A DNA stretch of 64,000 nt from Phymatolithon calcareum. Lineage: Eukaryota; Rhodophyta; Florideophyceae; Hapalidiales. The number at the start of each line of letters is the position of its first letter. The stretch's first letter is position 1. Positions 43,961-56,248 of this stretch are shown in pieces. The notes under the pieces were generated by a model. The model did not search any database. It was not told the DNA's origin and worked only from the letters and a program-made list of their open reading frames with translations. The stretch is from positions 1 through 64,000 of the forward strand of contig OZ345380.1 in the NCBI GenBank assembly GCA_977006965.1, in the 5' to 3' direction. Made by a program: the position numbers and the translations under genes.

Positions 43961-45601
43961 TCAAAAACTGGATATCTATAAACACTTATAGCAGTGACCA
44001 ATTGTAGTTTTGCCGCTGCGAAATAAACGTCCTCAAGGTGCTTCGCAGCATAATCTTACTTCTTTTTTAAATTTTCTCTGGTTAAACTTCCTTTTAACAC
44101 AGTTTTTAAACTGTGTATAAGCTTACCCTTAGTAATGTTGCAATTGAATCACAGCGAACAAAAAAACTAATACTAGCTGGCCGCTCAATTCTCCCGAAAA
44201 GATTAGTAGGGCAGATATTTCTCACAATTTGATGAATGATACAGGAGAACGACATGCTGTCACTGTTCTCGAACCGCCGTCTACATACACCAGAAACTGC
44301 GCTATTTTAGATATAGCCCTCAAAAGTCACCTTCTCACTTTGAGATGGAATAAAAAGATAGTGGACGTCTTGCACCGCCTGGCCTCCACAAATGTAAGAT
44401 GCTGAATATTCCAAAGGAATCACAAGAACCAACTCCACCCTGAAATCAACCTTCCCCAATTCCGGAGTAGGCAAAGGCTTGTCCAGGCTAGGAGACGACT
44501 CGTCGGTGTTCGTGTTGCCTGCATAACAGGTAGAGGTGCGGGATTACAGAAATGCCCGCGGAATCCTTACGCCTGTGGTTTTTGGTTTGAAAAATATGGC
44601 TGCCCAAGTGACGCCCCGCCTTTCTTCCTGGGGAATCAATGTACACAACCTTGTGGGGATCCAAACGAGGTGCACCAATGCTTTCCGGTCTCCTCTTGAA
44701 CACAAACCAATCTCCCTTCTCTGCCGTCCTGTGCTGGTCTTATATAGACAAAAACTGAAAGTGGCATACTCCCTACAACCATGCTAGCTAATCTACTGAC
44801 GATGGCACGGAAGTCGTACAAGCGGAATTTGGAAGTTGCGTAAATTCAGGAACGCTTAGACATGCTAGCTCAGAATGCATTCTAACCACATCACCAACTC
44901 CCACCCATCCTCTTATGCTCATCGCATGTCATGAGTTGAACACTGCTCCATTCCAGCACAGTCAAAATTTCGTCTTCTCCTCCCCGCTCCTCTGTGATGC
45001 ATCTACAGCTCTCTGTCTTGAACTGCCCACTCATTTCCTTCGGCCACCCTTCGTACCACGAATTTACATTCCGGAGCCCACGTGAGGGCGTGGTCAGCGC
45101 TCTTGTCCACTCAATGTTTTCATTGCGTTTCTTTTGGCTTCCAACAACCCTTAGCTCCTGGGGCACTCCTTCTTCCTGTGTTTTTTGCACCTGACGTCAT
45201 AATGTATTTGTCTATTGTTCTGCTTTATTAGATGTGAGGATAAGCCTTTGACGTAAGGACGGGAAGAGCGCGCAGACCAAGAGCACTACACCTTTACCTA
45301 CTAAGTATCATAGGCATGTTGAATCCGCACTGTGGGTGTGGCGAATAGTGCAGTTTCTGCCTCCTCGCATGTCACCTATTGATTCATCACCATCGAAATG
45401 CTAACAGAACTACAGTGCTCGGGAAACAGAATGGCGGGGAACCGCATTATCATCGCTTTGCGCTGCATTCTTTTTTGAACCGACGGATCATCTCAAACGA
45501 CACATGCAACTGAGCGCTGCACCGGGACACTCAAAAATATGGCAAAATTCTCACATGGGAGGTATGCAGCGTGTGAGACAGCGGGGATAACTTCACTGGA
45601 A

Positions 45602-45718
45602 AAAAACTCTGTTTCCTCAAAAGCACTGAAAAGCTCAAATCGTCTTCATTTTGAGTGCATCACTTAGAGGAATCAGAATAATTCGTGTCTCAGTGCAAAA
45701 TAGGGAAACAGAGTTTTT
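45602..45718. repeat. Small inverted-repeat element (MITE-like)
   Basis: 15-bp perfect inverted ends, AAAAACTCTGTTTCC at 45602-45616 and its complement at 45704-45718, around about 87 bp without coding capacity. It is upstream, on the plus strand, of the end of the second NB-ARC pseudogene. No other copy was noticed. Confidence 0.5.
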
Positions 45719-45763
45719 GCGCTTGTGGTCTCTGGAAGACTGGGGTCGTTCAGCATTTATTTA

Positions 45764-47862
45764 CTACTGTGTTGTCCTCTGATCCGGAGACTGTCCGTCC
45801 TTAAATATGAACAGGCGCCCGTACACTTGGAGTAGAAACGATCGCTTTCCCTCCGGTACTCTTCCCCACGACACTGTATCGCTTTCCATATCAACTCGAA
45901 TTCCCAACTGACTCTTAAGTGCAAAAACATCTTCGCCAAGATTCACCAAACACTCAAAGTCTGACTTGATTGACAAGATACCACCGATGTCAAATCGAGC
46001 ATGCGTCCATCGCGCATCCAGAAGAAGAGCAGCAAGCTCGGTACCCATAATTGCACACACCAAGCGTCTAGCAAGATTCAAATGAATCTAGTCGTCGCTG
46101 CGGACGGACCACCACAGCGTCGGTGCGTACGCCAGCAATAAATGCTCAAAGGAATCACATTTCTCATCCGACAATGAACCCTTACAACGAGCTCGGCAGT
46201 TGATGCGTATATCCACTGAGAATGTGCGCATGCCATAAGGAGCTTGTCTGCTTCGGCTCGGCCTGTCGCTGACAAAAGCCTAGCTGCAAATCATAAAGCA
46301 TGATACTGCCTTCGTTTGCAACAAAAGTAAGCTTGCAGAGACTCAACTTGTTGAGGAGGCATGCAATTTCCAATCCAAAATCTTTGTCGACCTGCCATAT
46401 ACAACTCAGAACGGAAACAGGGACCTGGGCCTGGATGTCTCAACACGCAAAGGCTAGTGTATAGATCAGTGATCGTAAACTCAAGGTCCACATCATTTCC
46501 TCACTTCAGTTGCACGAATACAGCTCCTAGGGTTGTCAGACTGAGGATGATTCCAAAGTTCAAACTCGATCCTCCGGGGCATTGCTTTTCCCCAAGTTCA
46601 GTTCTCTCTCTCTCCAGCTGCACAGCGTATGCGTCGCATGCACCTTCAAAATTCCATTGCTCTTCTGCCAATAACGACACTGTGCTTCTACACACTGCCG
46701 AAGCGATAGGCAGCCCTGCACAAATCGTAAGGATCGTCGTGAAAGCCCTTCTGATGTCATCCGTCGTCTCTTGAGGCGCTTTTTTCGTCGCACCCGTGTC
46801 GCATGCATCATGAATATGCTCACGGACACGGCTCTGAGTGGTGCTCTAGCGGAAAAGTCGACCTTGCAGCCTGCAGCGATTGCAGAAGCTCTACTTCGGG
46901 TGGTTATGGCCATGCGACTTCGTGGGCAGGACCTTAAGATTGACGAAGATCGTACAAGTAACCGGTTTCGCTTTTCAATGTAGGCTACAGATCGTCGACA
47001 AGAAAGAGGCAGATTTTCCCTCCGAACTACGCTACCCATAGTCCACAGCATTTTGAAGCAACGATTAACGTTCCACTGCGGAGATGGATGCCGATGCCCC
47101 TGTTAACCGCATAATTTTAGCGATGGATTCTACTGCCGTCGATAAAGTAGCGCTTTGTCCAAGCGCCCTGCCATGCCAACAACGCCGTGTGCATGCGTAA
47201 TTATTCCTGCCGCCGCGGTGACGGTGGATATTGAATCTGCAGCAAGAATGGAAGACTTCAGCATGGCCTCCGGAGTACATGGGTTCCCCTCGGCATCCAC
47301 TGCGTCAATGTTGAGGTGTGTACCATCGAGAAGTGCCGGTGTGCTCGCTGCCGCGCGATACACTTCCACGTTGCCGGTGATTTGCAAGCTATCGAGCTTT
47401 TGGTACGACGAAATCTTGAATTGTAAGGCCAGTTGCGAGCGCTGTAATCAGGGTCAAGAGATGACAAGATGCCTCTTGTAGAGGCGACTGGAGATTGCTT
47501 ATGGTTTTGGCGCGGAATATTTGACGAATCATGGAACCAAGCTTTGCCCTTGAGCCACTGGCGGCCCCTGGGAACGCCTTCAATCAAATTTTCTCCACGG
47601 TTGAGCTGGAGTTAGCGAGAGTGCCGCGGTCAGACTCCAGAGTGGCCACGACGTCCGCAGCAACTTCATCCGGAATTGTACCGGAGCACGTCCGGAGCAA
47701 TTCCTCCACTCTTGCGAGCTGACCCGTCAGGCGATCGAGTTTTTCGGTGAGGATGCGAAAAATTTCCAGGCCATCGCGGATGCTAGCGATGCGGGTCGTG
47801 CTGCTCGCGGCGATAGTACGAGCTTCAGCAATGATAGCGAGAGCAAATCCGGCGGCCTCCAT
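45764..47862 (-). pseudogene. NB-ARC (STAND/NLR-like) gene copy 2, nearly full length but broken
   Basis: On the minus strand, in order: an N-terminal helical domain starting MEAAGFALAIIAEARTIA (47862-47584), continued after one stop by KLGSMIRQIFRAKTISNLQSP and LLTLITAL; a linker (LDSLQITGNVEVYR); a P-loop remnant HGVVGMAGRLDKAL, followed by a deletion of about 30 residues relative to copy 1; IAKIMRLTGAS; Walker B ICLFLVDDL then TAG where Trp is expected (about 47020-46984); sensor strand RMAITTRSRASA; GLPL-type motif ICAGLPIASAV near 46715; winged-helix segment (LNFGIILSLTTLGAVFVQLK, DLYTSLCVL); an MHD-like position LYDLQL near 46290; and ELAALLLDARW ... QVYGRL at 46081-45764. The N-terminal bundle resembles the HeLo/4-helix cell-death domains only by inference. 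Any effector repeats beyond are missing. Confidence 0.8.
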
Positions 47863-48252
47863 GCCGAAGTGGATTAGACTGCTGGATGAGGTTGATGCGG
47901 ATTAAGTGATGGTGCGGGAAGAGGACGGTGACTGTGTTGCGAACGGGGAGGCAGAGTTTGACTACTCGTGTGCTGCGGGATGCTGTTGGTGTGAAACTGA
48001 TGCCATATCATACAGCACAGTACGGTGCTCGATGGCACAGGCTGTCCTACAGTAGTTGCCGGCCGGAGGGTTGCGGGAAAAGACGTAAAAATTTTCCAAA
48101 TTAGGAAATGTCGCATTTTCAGGTTTCTATTCGACCCAAATGTACAGTATGGCAAAGTTGAAACAGCAGTTTCTAAATTCTAATAGAATAGAGAAATCAT
48201 ACCATCTGTACAGTATGATTTCGGACTGAAATCAGAAGCATGCGAAAATTGC

Positions 48253-50244
48253 CCTGAAGGTTGCGGGAAACTTCGAATTTAGTGCGTTTTGACACTATCT
48301 TTGCATTGTAACACTGTTAAACATTTGCCACTAAATAATTGAAGGCACAACATTTTAAAAACCTAAAGAAATTTTGGCCATTACTATATACAGGGGGGGT
48401 CGCTATATAGTGCCGGGTTATATAGTGCCACCAGGGGAGTGTTATGGGGGGGAGTAACACGAACCCCTTATCATACCGATTTTTTGGATTTGCGTCTATA
48501 GTTTGTGTTTGATATAATTTTGCAGGGATTAATTGCTTCATAAAAAGGAGAATGAAAGCTGAAAATATGGCCCTCGTTCCCGGAACATTGGGAGTTGCCA
48601 ATGTAGCGGTCGCTCTCGTTGCAGTATTCGATTTTGTGGTGAAAAACAATAGAAATATTCTGTAAACAAGAGTTATTATTGATACAGCCTGAACTCATAA
48701 TTTTTGCCGGCACATCAATGTCATGCTTTTGCAGACAAGTTTTGAAACAAAAAAAATCAGTGTTACTCCCACCCATAACATTCCCTTGGTGCCACCCTCT
48801 ACTTAGTGCCACCCATTTTGGGCTTGCACGATTATCATATCAAAGACACAGGCTGTGGCTGCTTACAGGGCATTCCTGGCCGCCATTCTCCTTTTCGTCT
48901 CCTCAGCGAAGAAGTTTCTGCGGTTAGCGCATCTCCCCCAGCTCTCACTGAGCTGCACACCATGTTTCGCCCTCTCCAAGAGTCCGAGTTTTTGTATAAC
49001 CTTCCTGACGCTAGTAGTCATCTTCAACGAGCATTTCGGGTATTCATAGACGCTATCCGTAAGCAGAACAATGAGAAGCAGAGACAGCTACTTGTCTCAG
49101 GATGTTCAACAAGCGTTCTGAAGATAAAACATGCCAGTAAAATCATTCTCCCCGTTCTCCGTACAACTTCGTTGGGGGTCATGGAAAACACGCTTACAGT
49201 AGTGCGAAACGGTCCCTCAAATTTCATGTGGTGCGGAACCTAAATAGTGCGCATTCTTTTAGTCTGGTTCTCTATGGCACTATATAGCGACGGCCTCCCC
49301 CTGTACTGTCACTAAAAAACGCGGCAATTTTTCTTTCGATTGCCTTCCTGAGCGGACAAAATTCGTGACCATGCAGCATGTTTCCGTATAGACAGTTCCA
49401 GAAAATGTTGGCTATGATACGAATTGATATGATAAGCGAACATGAACATATTTGTTTTCGTATATGATAGACTGAACCTTAGATTACGGCAGGGCGTTAA
49501 TCCTGCTAGCTACAGTATGATATTTGTAAGCACGCTTCTTCTCTGCCTGCCGTACGCATTTTTTCAGTCTGGTTCTATGTGGCACTATATAGCGACCCCC
49601 CCTGTAGATGCATACATTTGAAAGAACATTTACTTCTCATATGTTGGAAAAATTCGAATTTATTCGTATATATTCGGATGACAAATATTCGACGATGCTT
49701 CCTTCTTCTATGCATAATTCCAACTTATTCAAAACAACCTAAAAGAGGAGTAGAGATAGAATGACTTCAAGCAAAGAATACGGTGTAGTTCGTGATTTCT
49801 TGCAAACTGGAGAGACATCAGATTTCATATGTATGGCGAAACTGGCGAACATTCGAGAACTTGAGCGCCATATTTCTGTTCTTCACGATTTATTGGCGGC
49901 ATGGTTCTTTTTCCATCAAGTACATTGCATAGCCTCCTTCAAGGAATTCGGTCGAACTTGAACGCTTGCGACTTGGTGGCGGAATATTCGCCACTTTAAT
50001 ATCTCATATATGGTATATATATGGTTTTCTGTAAAAACGAATATAATCGAGTTTTTTCGAACATATGACAAATATATGTTTTTTCAAATATATGTATCTA
50101 TTTTAGACATTACCAAAATTTCTTTAGGTTTTTAAAATGTCGTGCCTTCAATTTGATGCATATTTAGTGGAAAATATTTAACCGTCTTAAAATGCAAAGA
50201 TAGAGTCAAAACGCACTAATTTCGAAGTTCCCCGCATCCTCCTG
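48253..50244. mobile_element. DNA transposon with ~130-bp terminal inverted repeats (Harbinger-like ends)
   Basis: Left end 48253-48385 and right end 50110-50244 are inverted repeats over about 130 bp, starting CCTGAAGGTTGCGGGAAACT on the left and CAGGAGGATGCGGGGAACTT on the right. They include GTGCGTTTTGAC, ATCTTTGCATT and AAAACCTAAAGAAATTTTGG. A related GGAGGGTTGCGGGAAA tip occurs at 48066, and the element at 55.3 kb ends GGGGGTGCGGGAAA, so these tips form one group. No transposase is found between the ends apart from a nested element. No target duplication could be matched. Confidence 0.7.
48391..49604. mobile_element. Nested DNA transposon with perfect 24-bp inverted ends and TA target
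   Basis: The outermost 24 bases, starting CAGGGGGGGTCGCTATATAG, are perfectly repeated in inverted order at 49581-49604, and both ends are flanked by TA. This fits the Tc1/mariner-pogo superfamily. Internally, 48424-48460 and 48760-48796 form another inverted repeat (AGTGTTATGGG..GAGTAACAC). A near copy of the right end sits at 49275-49297, suggesting an internal duplication. The ORF 48806-49243 (145 codons, with a helical segment SHLQRAFRVFIDAIRKQNNEK) could be a transposase C-terminal remnant, but this is not secure. Confidence 0.75.
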
Positions 50245-51667
50245 TGATTGGGTGATATTCAAACACGCATATGTAACGAGATTCCGGAATCAGCTCACAT
50301 TCTACAAAACGTGCAGATTCTGTCAACTTTAACAGCTCCTAACTGGACAGAAAGTTAAAGAATTCAATGTTTCGCTGCACTTCTGAATCATACGGCTTTG
50401 GAGATTTACAATCAGGAATTTGGTAAAATGACCACGTCTCTTGCCGTGTATGGTAATATGACCACCAACCATAAGTATAGTTATGATTAATAACTTTTGC
50501 GTAATACGGAGCAGCATGAAATTGCGGGGTCCAGAAATCATCAGTTTGTTGATTGGGGGAGGGCTGAGGCTCAACGGCTTCCTTGCAGGACCTCTTATTA
50601 TTACCAGGTTTATTACTTTTCTTACACGTCTTGAACCGGTCAGACGTAAATCTATTTAGGAGACGCCTTTTTGAGGCCTACCTGGAGAGCGTCAAGTCAT
50701 CTGCGGAAGATCGGCTTGCACAGGAAGTGCACCGCCGGTGATATAAAATTTCTCATTTATTAAGTTTGAAAAGCGTGGATTTATAATACCAGCTTCCAAC
50801 ATATTTCCCCAACAGCAAAGAATTTTTTAATTGTGGCCCTTACAAGGTAGAAGAAAAACTATACTATTTAAAAATAAAAGTGACGTATCTTCTGCCTATC
50901 GTGCTCCCATTAGGCTATTGTTCATGGAGTAAATGTTCTTATTAATGCAACTGTGTAAATCATGAACCTAAATATCGTACTTAAACTGCTCGCGACACCT
51001 GCTTAGAACTGTTTCAACAATCTTCAACTATGAGCAGCACTGCTGATAAACACTCCCAGCGAATATTGCAATGGCGAGCAAGTCCAAATAGATCACACAT
51101 AAATCCGAAGTCGTCCAGCTTCTCCGATTGAAGTTTACGATTGGTTATATCACTCCTGGTATTGATAAAAGGCAGTTTGGAGCTCTGAGGATATTTTTAA
51201 AGAGTACAAATTGAAAATTTTTCGCACCTGTCACAAAAACGACAGGAAAAAGTTTGTCATAGGTGGTTTTTTTGCAATATTCTAATTTAAATTTCTAGTG
51301 TACTTACAATAACTAACTCGTCTATTTTTTTCAAAATCTACCGAAGCTGGTGCTGACGATGATTTTCTTAAACGCAAATCGCGTTAAGGACTGCTTCAAA
51401 AAAACAGAATGCTTCAAGGCTACATGAGGATTATATTGACAGTGATGATTGTCGTACCAAAGGTACAGCCGATAGTGTGAAGCTTCCGGGGGAAGCGAGA
51501 AAAAAACCTTCCTTTGAGTTGACTCTCAGATTTGCGGTTGTTCCTCGGTCTTCGCTGAGATACAGACGGATTATATACACAATTTTCAGCCGAAGTCGGA
51601 AATCCGGGCATAAAACCCACTCGAATTGGTCCATTTAATCTGGAGTCGGTTATCTATTGGCCAATAC

Positions 51668-53183
51668 TCTCAAATGTGATCTTCAGATTGCTCCACATAT
51701 AGTTTAGGAGAGTACAACTCCAATTACTCCAATTTTAGAGAGCCGCCCGTAATTGACAAAGAAATCATAACTAATGTACGTGAATCAGAACTGGATTCCA
51801 AGTCATATGTTCGAGATCCTGAATCAAATCAAAGGTTTGAAGTATGACTTTACGAAATATTTGATTTCCGGGGGAAGTTTCAACTGAAGCATCTAAATAT
51901 TTCGCATACAGTAGATTAATATATTATTAGATATACGAGGAAAGATGCGACCGGATTGGAGGTGGAATTACCATTCCTTCAGCAAGTTTTTTCAATTGCT
52001 TTTCGGGTAAACACGAGTCACGACTCAAGGTATTAGCAGTCATCCAGTATCTTGCAAGCTTTCAGACGTATATATGCATACCTTTCGCAATGTTGCACCG
52101 TCTCCGTGCCGTGGACGCCGGAAATGCACCCCACTCCTGCAAGAGTGACTTTATCGTGCGTCATATTTACAATACCGATACGCATCAGCGCAAATATGCA
52201 CTGTGTGTGTAACAGGACGGTGCAAGTCTCACCGTATGTGGGCAATCACGCATCATTTTATGTGTTCTTCGAGCCTCTTATAGGCCCATTGCACACTAAT
52301 GGTGCAATAGGATTACAGAAATGCGTGTCCTGGTTTTCTGCTTCCATCGGTAAATTCCTAGCTCCGTAAGAGCCGCATCAGTAGACATTTCGGTAGATAA
52401 ATAGAGCTTTCCTCTCTTCGAGCGGCGCCTCGGGGAAAGAGAGGGGAGCTACCTTAGCGTAACCGATCTTGTAGTAAACTCATCTTGCCGAATCCGCTTT
52501 ATTCCTTAACGGTTGGTAGCTCACAACGCATTGCGCGCGCACGACTTCTGACCCCTTTTTGCGTGTCCTCTTGCGCGTCCGTGACAATCATCGTCTGGTG
52601 ATTGTCTGTTCTTTCTCCTTCCTGTGGAAGTATCTCGCACCTGAGCAAAACTCTTGAGGAGTTGTGACCCTCTTGAGACCAGCGGCGCGTCGTAGAGACC
52701 TTGTTCTCGGGACCCTTCGACAGTCGTTTAGCGCGGCTATAACATTGGGAAGCTTTTCTTTCTTGGCTCAACGGTACCTTGCGTGTACAAAGTTCTCCAG
52801 AAAGAACAGAAGGACCAGACCAGCAAAAGGTTAACTATCTTGCCACGATAGTTAGCTATCGTCCCAAAGAAACTTCTTTACAAGAAGTGCGGGAAGCCGC
52901 GATCGTAAGGGTTCTCGGACTATCCACCCTTGAACCGCTAGGACTGTTCCTGCACGCTTCGTTTCTATCTGAAACTTGTTGATACGTTTGTTTGACATAC
53001 ACTTCACCTCTGAAGTTACTGGTGAGATTTCCGTATTCTAGGATACAAGTTTTCTTGTTTCATACCAACTTGAGTGACGAAACCAATTTGTTCTGTTCTG
53101 GAGTGTTGTTCAGTTGGTCGTGTTTTTTGTGTCTATAGACTGGATTTACGACCCAGCCGGCCAGTTTTGAGTTGTGGCACTAC
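51668..53183 (+). repeat. Subtelomeric repeat S1, copy 2
   Basis: Direct copy of 2277-3615, about 49 kb further in, with a 160-bp block (52669-52830) absent from copy 1. Conserved landmarks include AGAGCCGCCCGTAATTGAC, GCACCGTC-CCGTGCCGTGG, CTAATGGTGCAATAGGATTA, TCTTCGAGCGGCGCCTCGG and CATACCAACTTGAGTGACGAAA. The 70-codon minus ORF at 52245-52033 has the same length as its partner at 2839-2627 and about three quarters identity, but matches no family known to me. Confidence 0.8.
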
Positions 53184-53797
53184 AATGATGAAAGTGAAGA
53201 CTCTGGTCCTGAGACTGAGTTGATACTGGGAGAAAGGTGCTTCTAACCTCATTACCAACTTTAAATCTGGAAACAACCCGCTGCAAAGACGAAAAGGATC
53301 ACGGCAGCAGTTGTTCCTCTGTCTTGAGTTGAGTCAGGTGATTTCTCCATATTTATTTCTCCTGGAGTTATGAGTCTGGACTTTGACGTTGAGTGGCCTG
53401 TTCCTTTGGTTGATTTGACGATAATGCATAAGAATTGGCTACGTTTCGCAACTCTTTGCAATTTCTAAGTTTTCATCAGAAATACACGGGATTTGAGAAT
53501 GATTTGGAGAAAGTTTGTGGGCGCAGGCAGATAGCGTCATAAGTCGACCAGTTCGACCTGCAACGCTTGCAACTGACATCCTTTCAGAGCTGTAATCGGA
53601 GTGACTTTCCAGACCCAAAATCGGCCTTAAAGTACCTAAATTTTAAGGTGGCCAGCAAGACTGGAAACTGTAATCGTCAAACTGAAGATCCTTATTTTTC
53701 GTTAGTTTTTTAGTGGTGCGTTTTTCTGTAAGTATCGGAAAATCATGCTCGGTCTATCCTCTTTCGTCTCACGAACCATTCTTTCCATCAAAACAAA

Positions 53798-54275
53798 TTG
53801 GTAAGTCCCAAAACTATCACACCATCGCCGAGAAGAAGCGAAATCAAGACGACTCTGACCACTGATCAAGAGAAGTGGTGTCTCGCTGACATGAGAAACG
53901 AACGCGAGAAGTTGTCAGAACTATTTAGCTACGTTTTGGGAGAAGAATCGCAGATAACTGTCGGCGACTTACTGAACCCCGAAGAGGAAGGACTGCATTG
54001 CCATCGTAACCGACGAAGAGCTTGAGAGTCAAATCGTGCATGCCGTGCACCCGGAAGAAATGAAAAACTATAACGATGACTATCTGCAGCTCAGACATTT
54101 TCGTATGGCGCTGAAGATTCTGGAGCACCAAGATGACTGCCAGCAAGGACTTCGGTCGACGATTCCGCATATGCAGCGCAAAATGTGTGCAGAGCACAAG
54201 GAGTCCCTTTCTCAAGATAGGATCACTAATATGTGGAGAAGAGATTATGGCGCAGTAGGCAATGTGAATCTCTGA
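53798..54275 (+). pseudogene. Unassigned coding remnant, possibly a transposase C-terminus
   Basis: The frame 53798-54025 (MRNEREKLSELFSYVLGEESQITVGDLLNPEEE) passes by a one-base shift near 53988 into DCIAIVTDEELESQIVHAV, which runs to 54275 through a helical tail. An acidic patch followed by a T-D-E-E-L/I-x-x-x-V motif is reminiscent of the C-termini of pogo/Tigger-type transposases, but no DDE core is nearby. Treat the identity as open. Confidence 0.3.
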
Positions 54276-55116
54276 ACGATGTGATAAACGTGTGAAATTT
54301 CTGTAAGTTGTCTGTAAATCGGCTGAACATTCATGCCATGACACGCCCTCTCGGACTGAAATCCCTCTTCAACTGCAACTCGACTACATGTCCCGAAGCA
54401 TTGCAGTTATAAGGGGTCGACTGCATCTGCCGCACGCATTCCGCTTACCTTCGCAGTGCACAGGCATATTGATGCTAAGTATAACCTGGCGTGGCGTGAG
54501 AGCTCGGCAAAAGTAGAAGAGCAATATGCAGTCGTTACTGATATTGAGCACTTTGAAATTCTTTAGAATCAATAATTGTACTCAAAAATTGCACTTACGC
54601 AATTTTGAGATCTTTTCGTCATTTGTGAATGTTCCCGTATTCCAAAACAGATTGACATCCAGTCCGCTTCGCAAAGATTTTAACAAAGAATCCATGTAAC
54701 AGTCTGGACACAGGAATACGGGGTGGTGAAATTTTTCAAATCCGCTGTGATCCCGGTAGCGCCGAGGCCCAGAGCATGAGATAGCGGATATAGTTTAGAC
54801 TCGAACAGTATAGTTGGCGTTCGAATTGCGTGAGTTCTTGACCAGCTTGGGTGCAGTGCTTAGCATTTCGCTTCTTTCAAGCCGGATTATGGCCGTAAGA
54901 GAAGTTCTTTTCACTCTCCTAAACGATGGTTATCATAATATGAAGACCAAAATATTATTTTGCACTTAAATCGCCCTTTCTCTTGCGTACTCTGGCTGCA
55001 GCGAGAACGCGCTCACCTCTAAGATGAAGTTGGCAATCGATAGATCGGAAGGTTCCGAGGTCTTTGGCACTATTTTGTATTCTATGGAGTAAATAGCGGA
55101 TTTAATAATTTTTCGA

Positions 55117-55156
55117 GCCCCGCGGGGCATGGCCTTCAGAATACGCGTATTCTGAA
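55117..55156. repeat. Two adjacent perfect palindromes
   Basis: GCCCCGCGGGGC at 55117-55128 and a 22-bp palindrome, TTCAGAATACGCGTATTCTG plus AA, at 55135-55156. No function is evident. They lie 120 bp outside the Harbinger element. Confidence 0.6.
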
Positions 55157-55373
55157 AGCCATTTTGTATATGGACTCTTAGTTAAGAACAGTTCAATCCG
55201 CTTCCGCGTTTACTGCCTAGTTTCTCAAAATCAATCCGATATGCATTCGTGGAGGGATGGATGAATCCCGACCCGTCCTGGGGGTGCGGGAAAAGGTTTT
55301 TTCGCACCAATAAACCAAGTTGTGAGGCTTATTTAATTGACAAGATCTGTCGCCAATTGCCCTCTAGTTTTCT

Positions 55374-56248
55374 CTACAATTCTACATGGAACAATGCATC
55401 TGATTCTTCAATTTGAAGATGGACTAAATTTGCCACTGCGTGAAAACAAAGAGCATGTAGGCTGAGTTTGTGCTGGAATAGGGTTTCCAAAACGCGAATA
55501 TTCTTAATGCGTTCGTTGACGGTTTCATGCCTCGCTCTGGTTAGCGAGCACTTGGGTCACCTGGTTTTATACACCGTACATCAGTATACCCCAGGTCGGC
55601 AATAACGGACTCACCAGCATCAAGTGCTGACTTCATACCCGCTATAAAAGTCTTGACGTCCGGAAACTCACCTGGGGGAAATGGACAATGTACCCATACC
55701 AGTTTTCCCCCATCCAGCGATAGCCCTACTTCATAACGAAGTCCAGGACCTTTATATTTGTGCGAATACCATCGGGATCTGAACGGAGTCGGTTCCTCAA
55801 TGCGAAAGTCGGTGCCGTCAACACTGACATAGCAAGCTGCAATTGCTTTCCCCTGTCGCCTCGACCTCCAACTAATCTACAGACGGTGAGAAAAAAGAAA
55901 AACAATTCAAATAGCGATAGATTGACTTAAAAAATCCAGACTTGCCAAACAGCGAACAATAATCCAGACCCACTTGCGCAATGTTTTTTCGTCAGGGCCA
56001 TCCAAAGCAGCATGCACGAATAGATCTTGAGAAACATGCACGCCCACAGCAAGTGTTCTGGTCTTGATCCTCTCGGTAGACACGCACTCAAAAGACTTGA
56101 GGACAAACCGAGGTATCACACCGAAAAATGCCTGCAAGCTTCGATTTTGGACACTTGTACAACCCAATTGCGACCGACGCATGATTCTGCTCCCAATCAA
56201 AAAGAAGAAACTTGGAGAAACCACCATTGTAGTGTGAACTGAAAGCAA
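55374..56248 (-). pseudogene. PIF/Harbinger transposase (DDE_Tnp_4), one frameshift
   Basis: The N-terminal exon (56248 to about 55930) includes EKTLRKWVWIIVRCLASLDF, a segment usual just before the catalytic domain. A short intron is implied. Its acceptor, TCTGTAG at about 55877, is clear, but the donor (TTAAGTC) is not canonical. The catalytic part reads SWRSRRQGKAIAACY, SVDGTDFRIEEPTPF (first Asp), RSRWYSHKYKGPGLRYEVGL, FPPGEFPDVKTFIAG and ESVIADLGY (second Asp). After a one-base shift near 55570 it reads ARHETVNERIKNIRVLETLF (Glu), FHAVANLV, and a stop at 55376-55374. All three acidic residues survive, so the copy has decayed only lightly. The enzyme cuts and pastes the element through its inverted ends. 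Confidence 0.8.

Noticed and set aside
44488-45190. Possible coding remnant on the minus strand (segments such as HALTWAPECKFVVRRVAEGNEW)
   Set aside because: The segments look protein-like but cannot be assigned to any family and are broken by stops, so no feature was entered.
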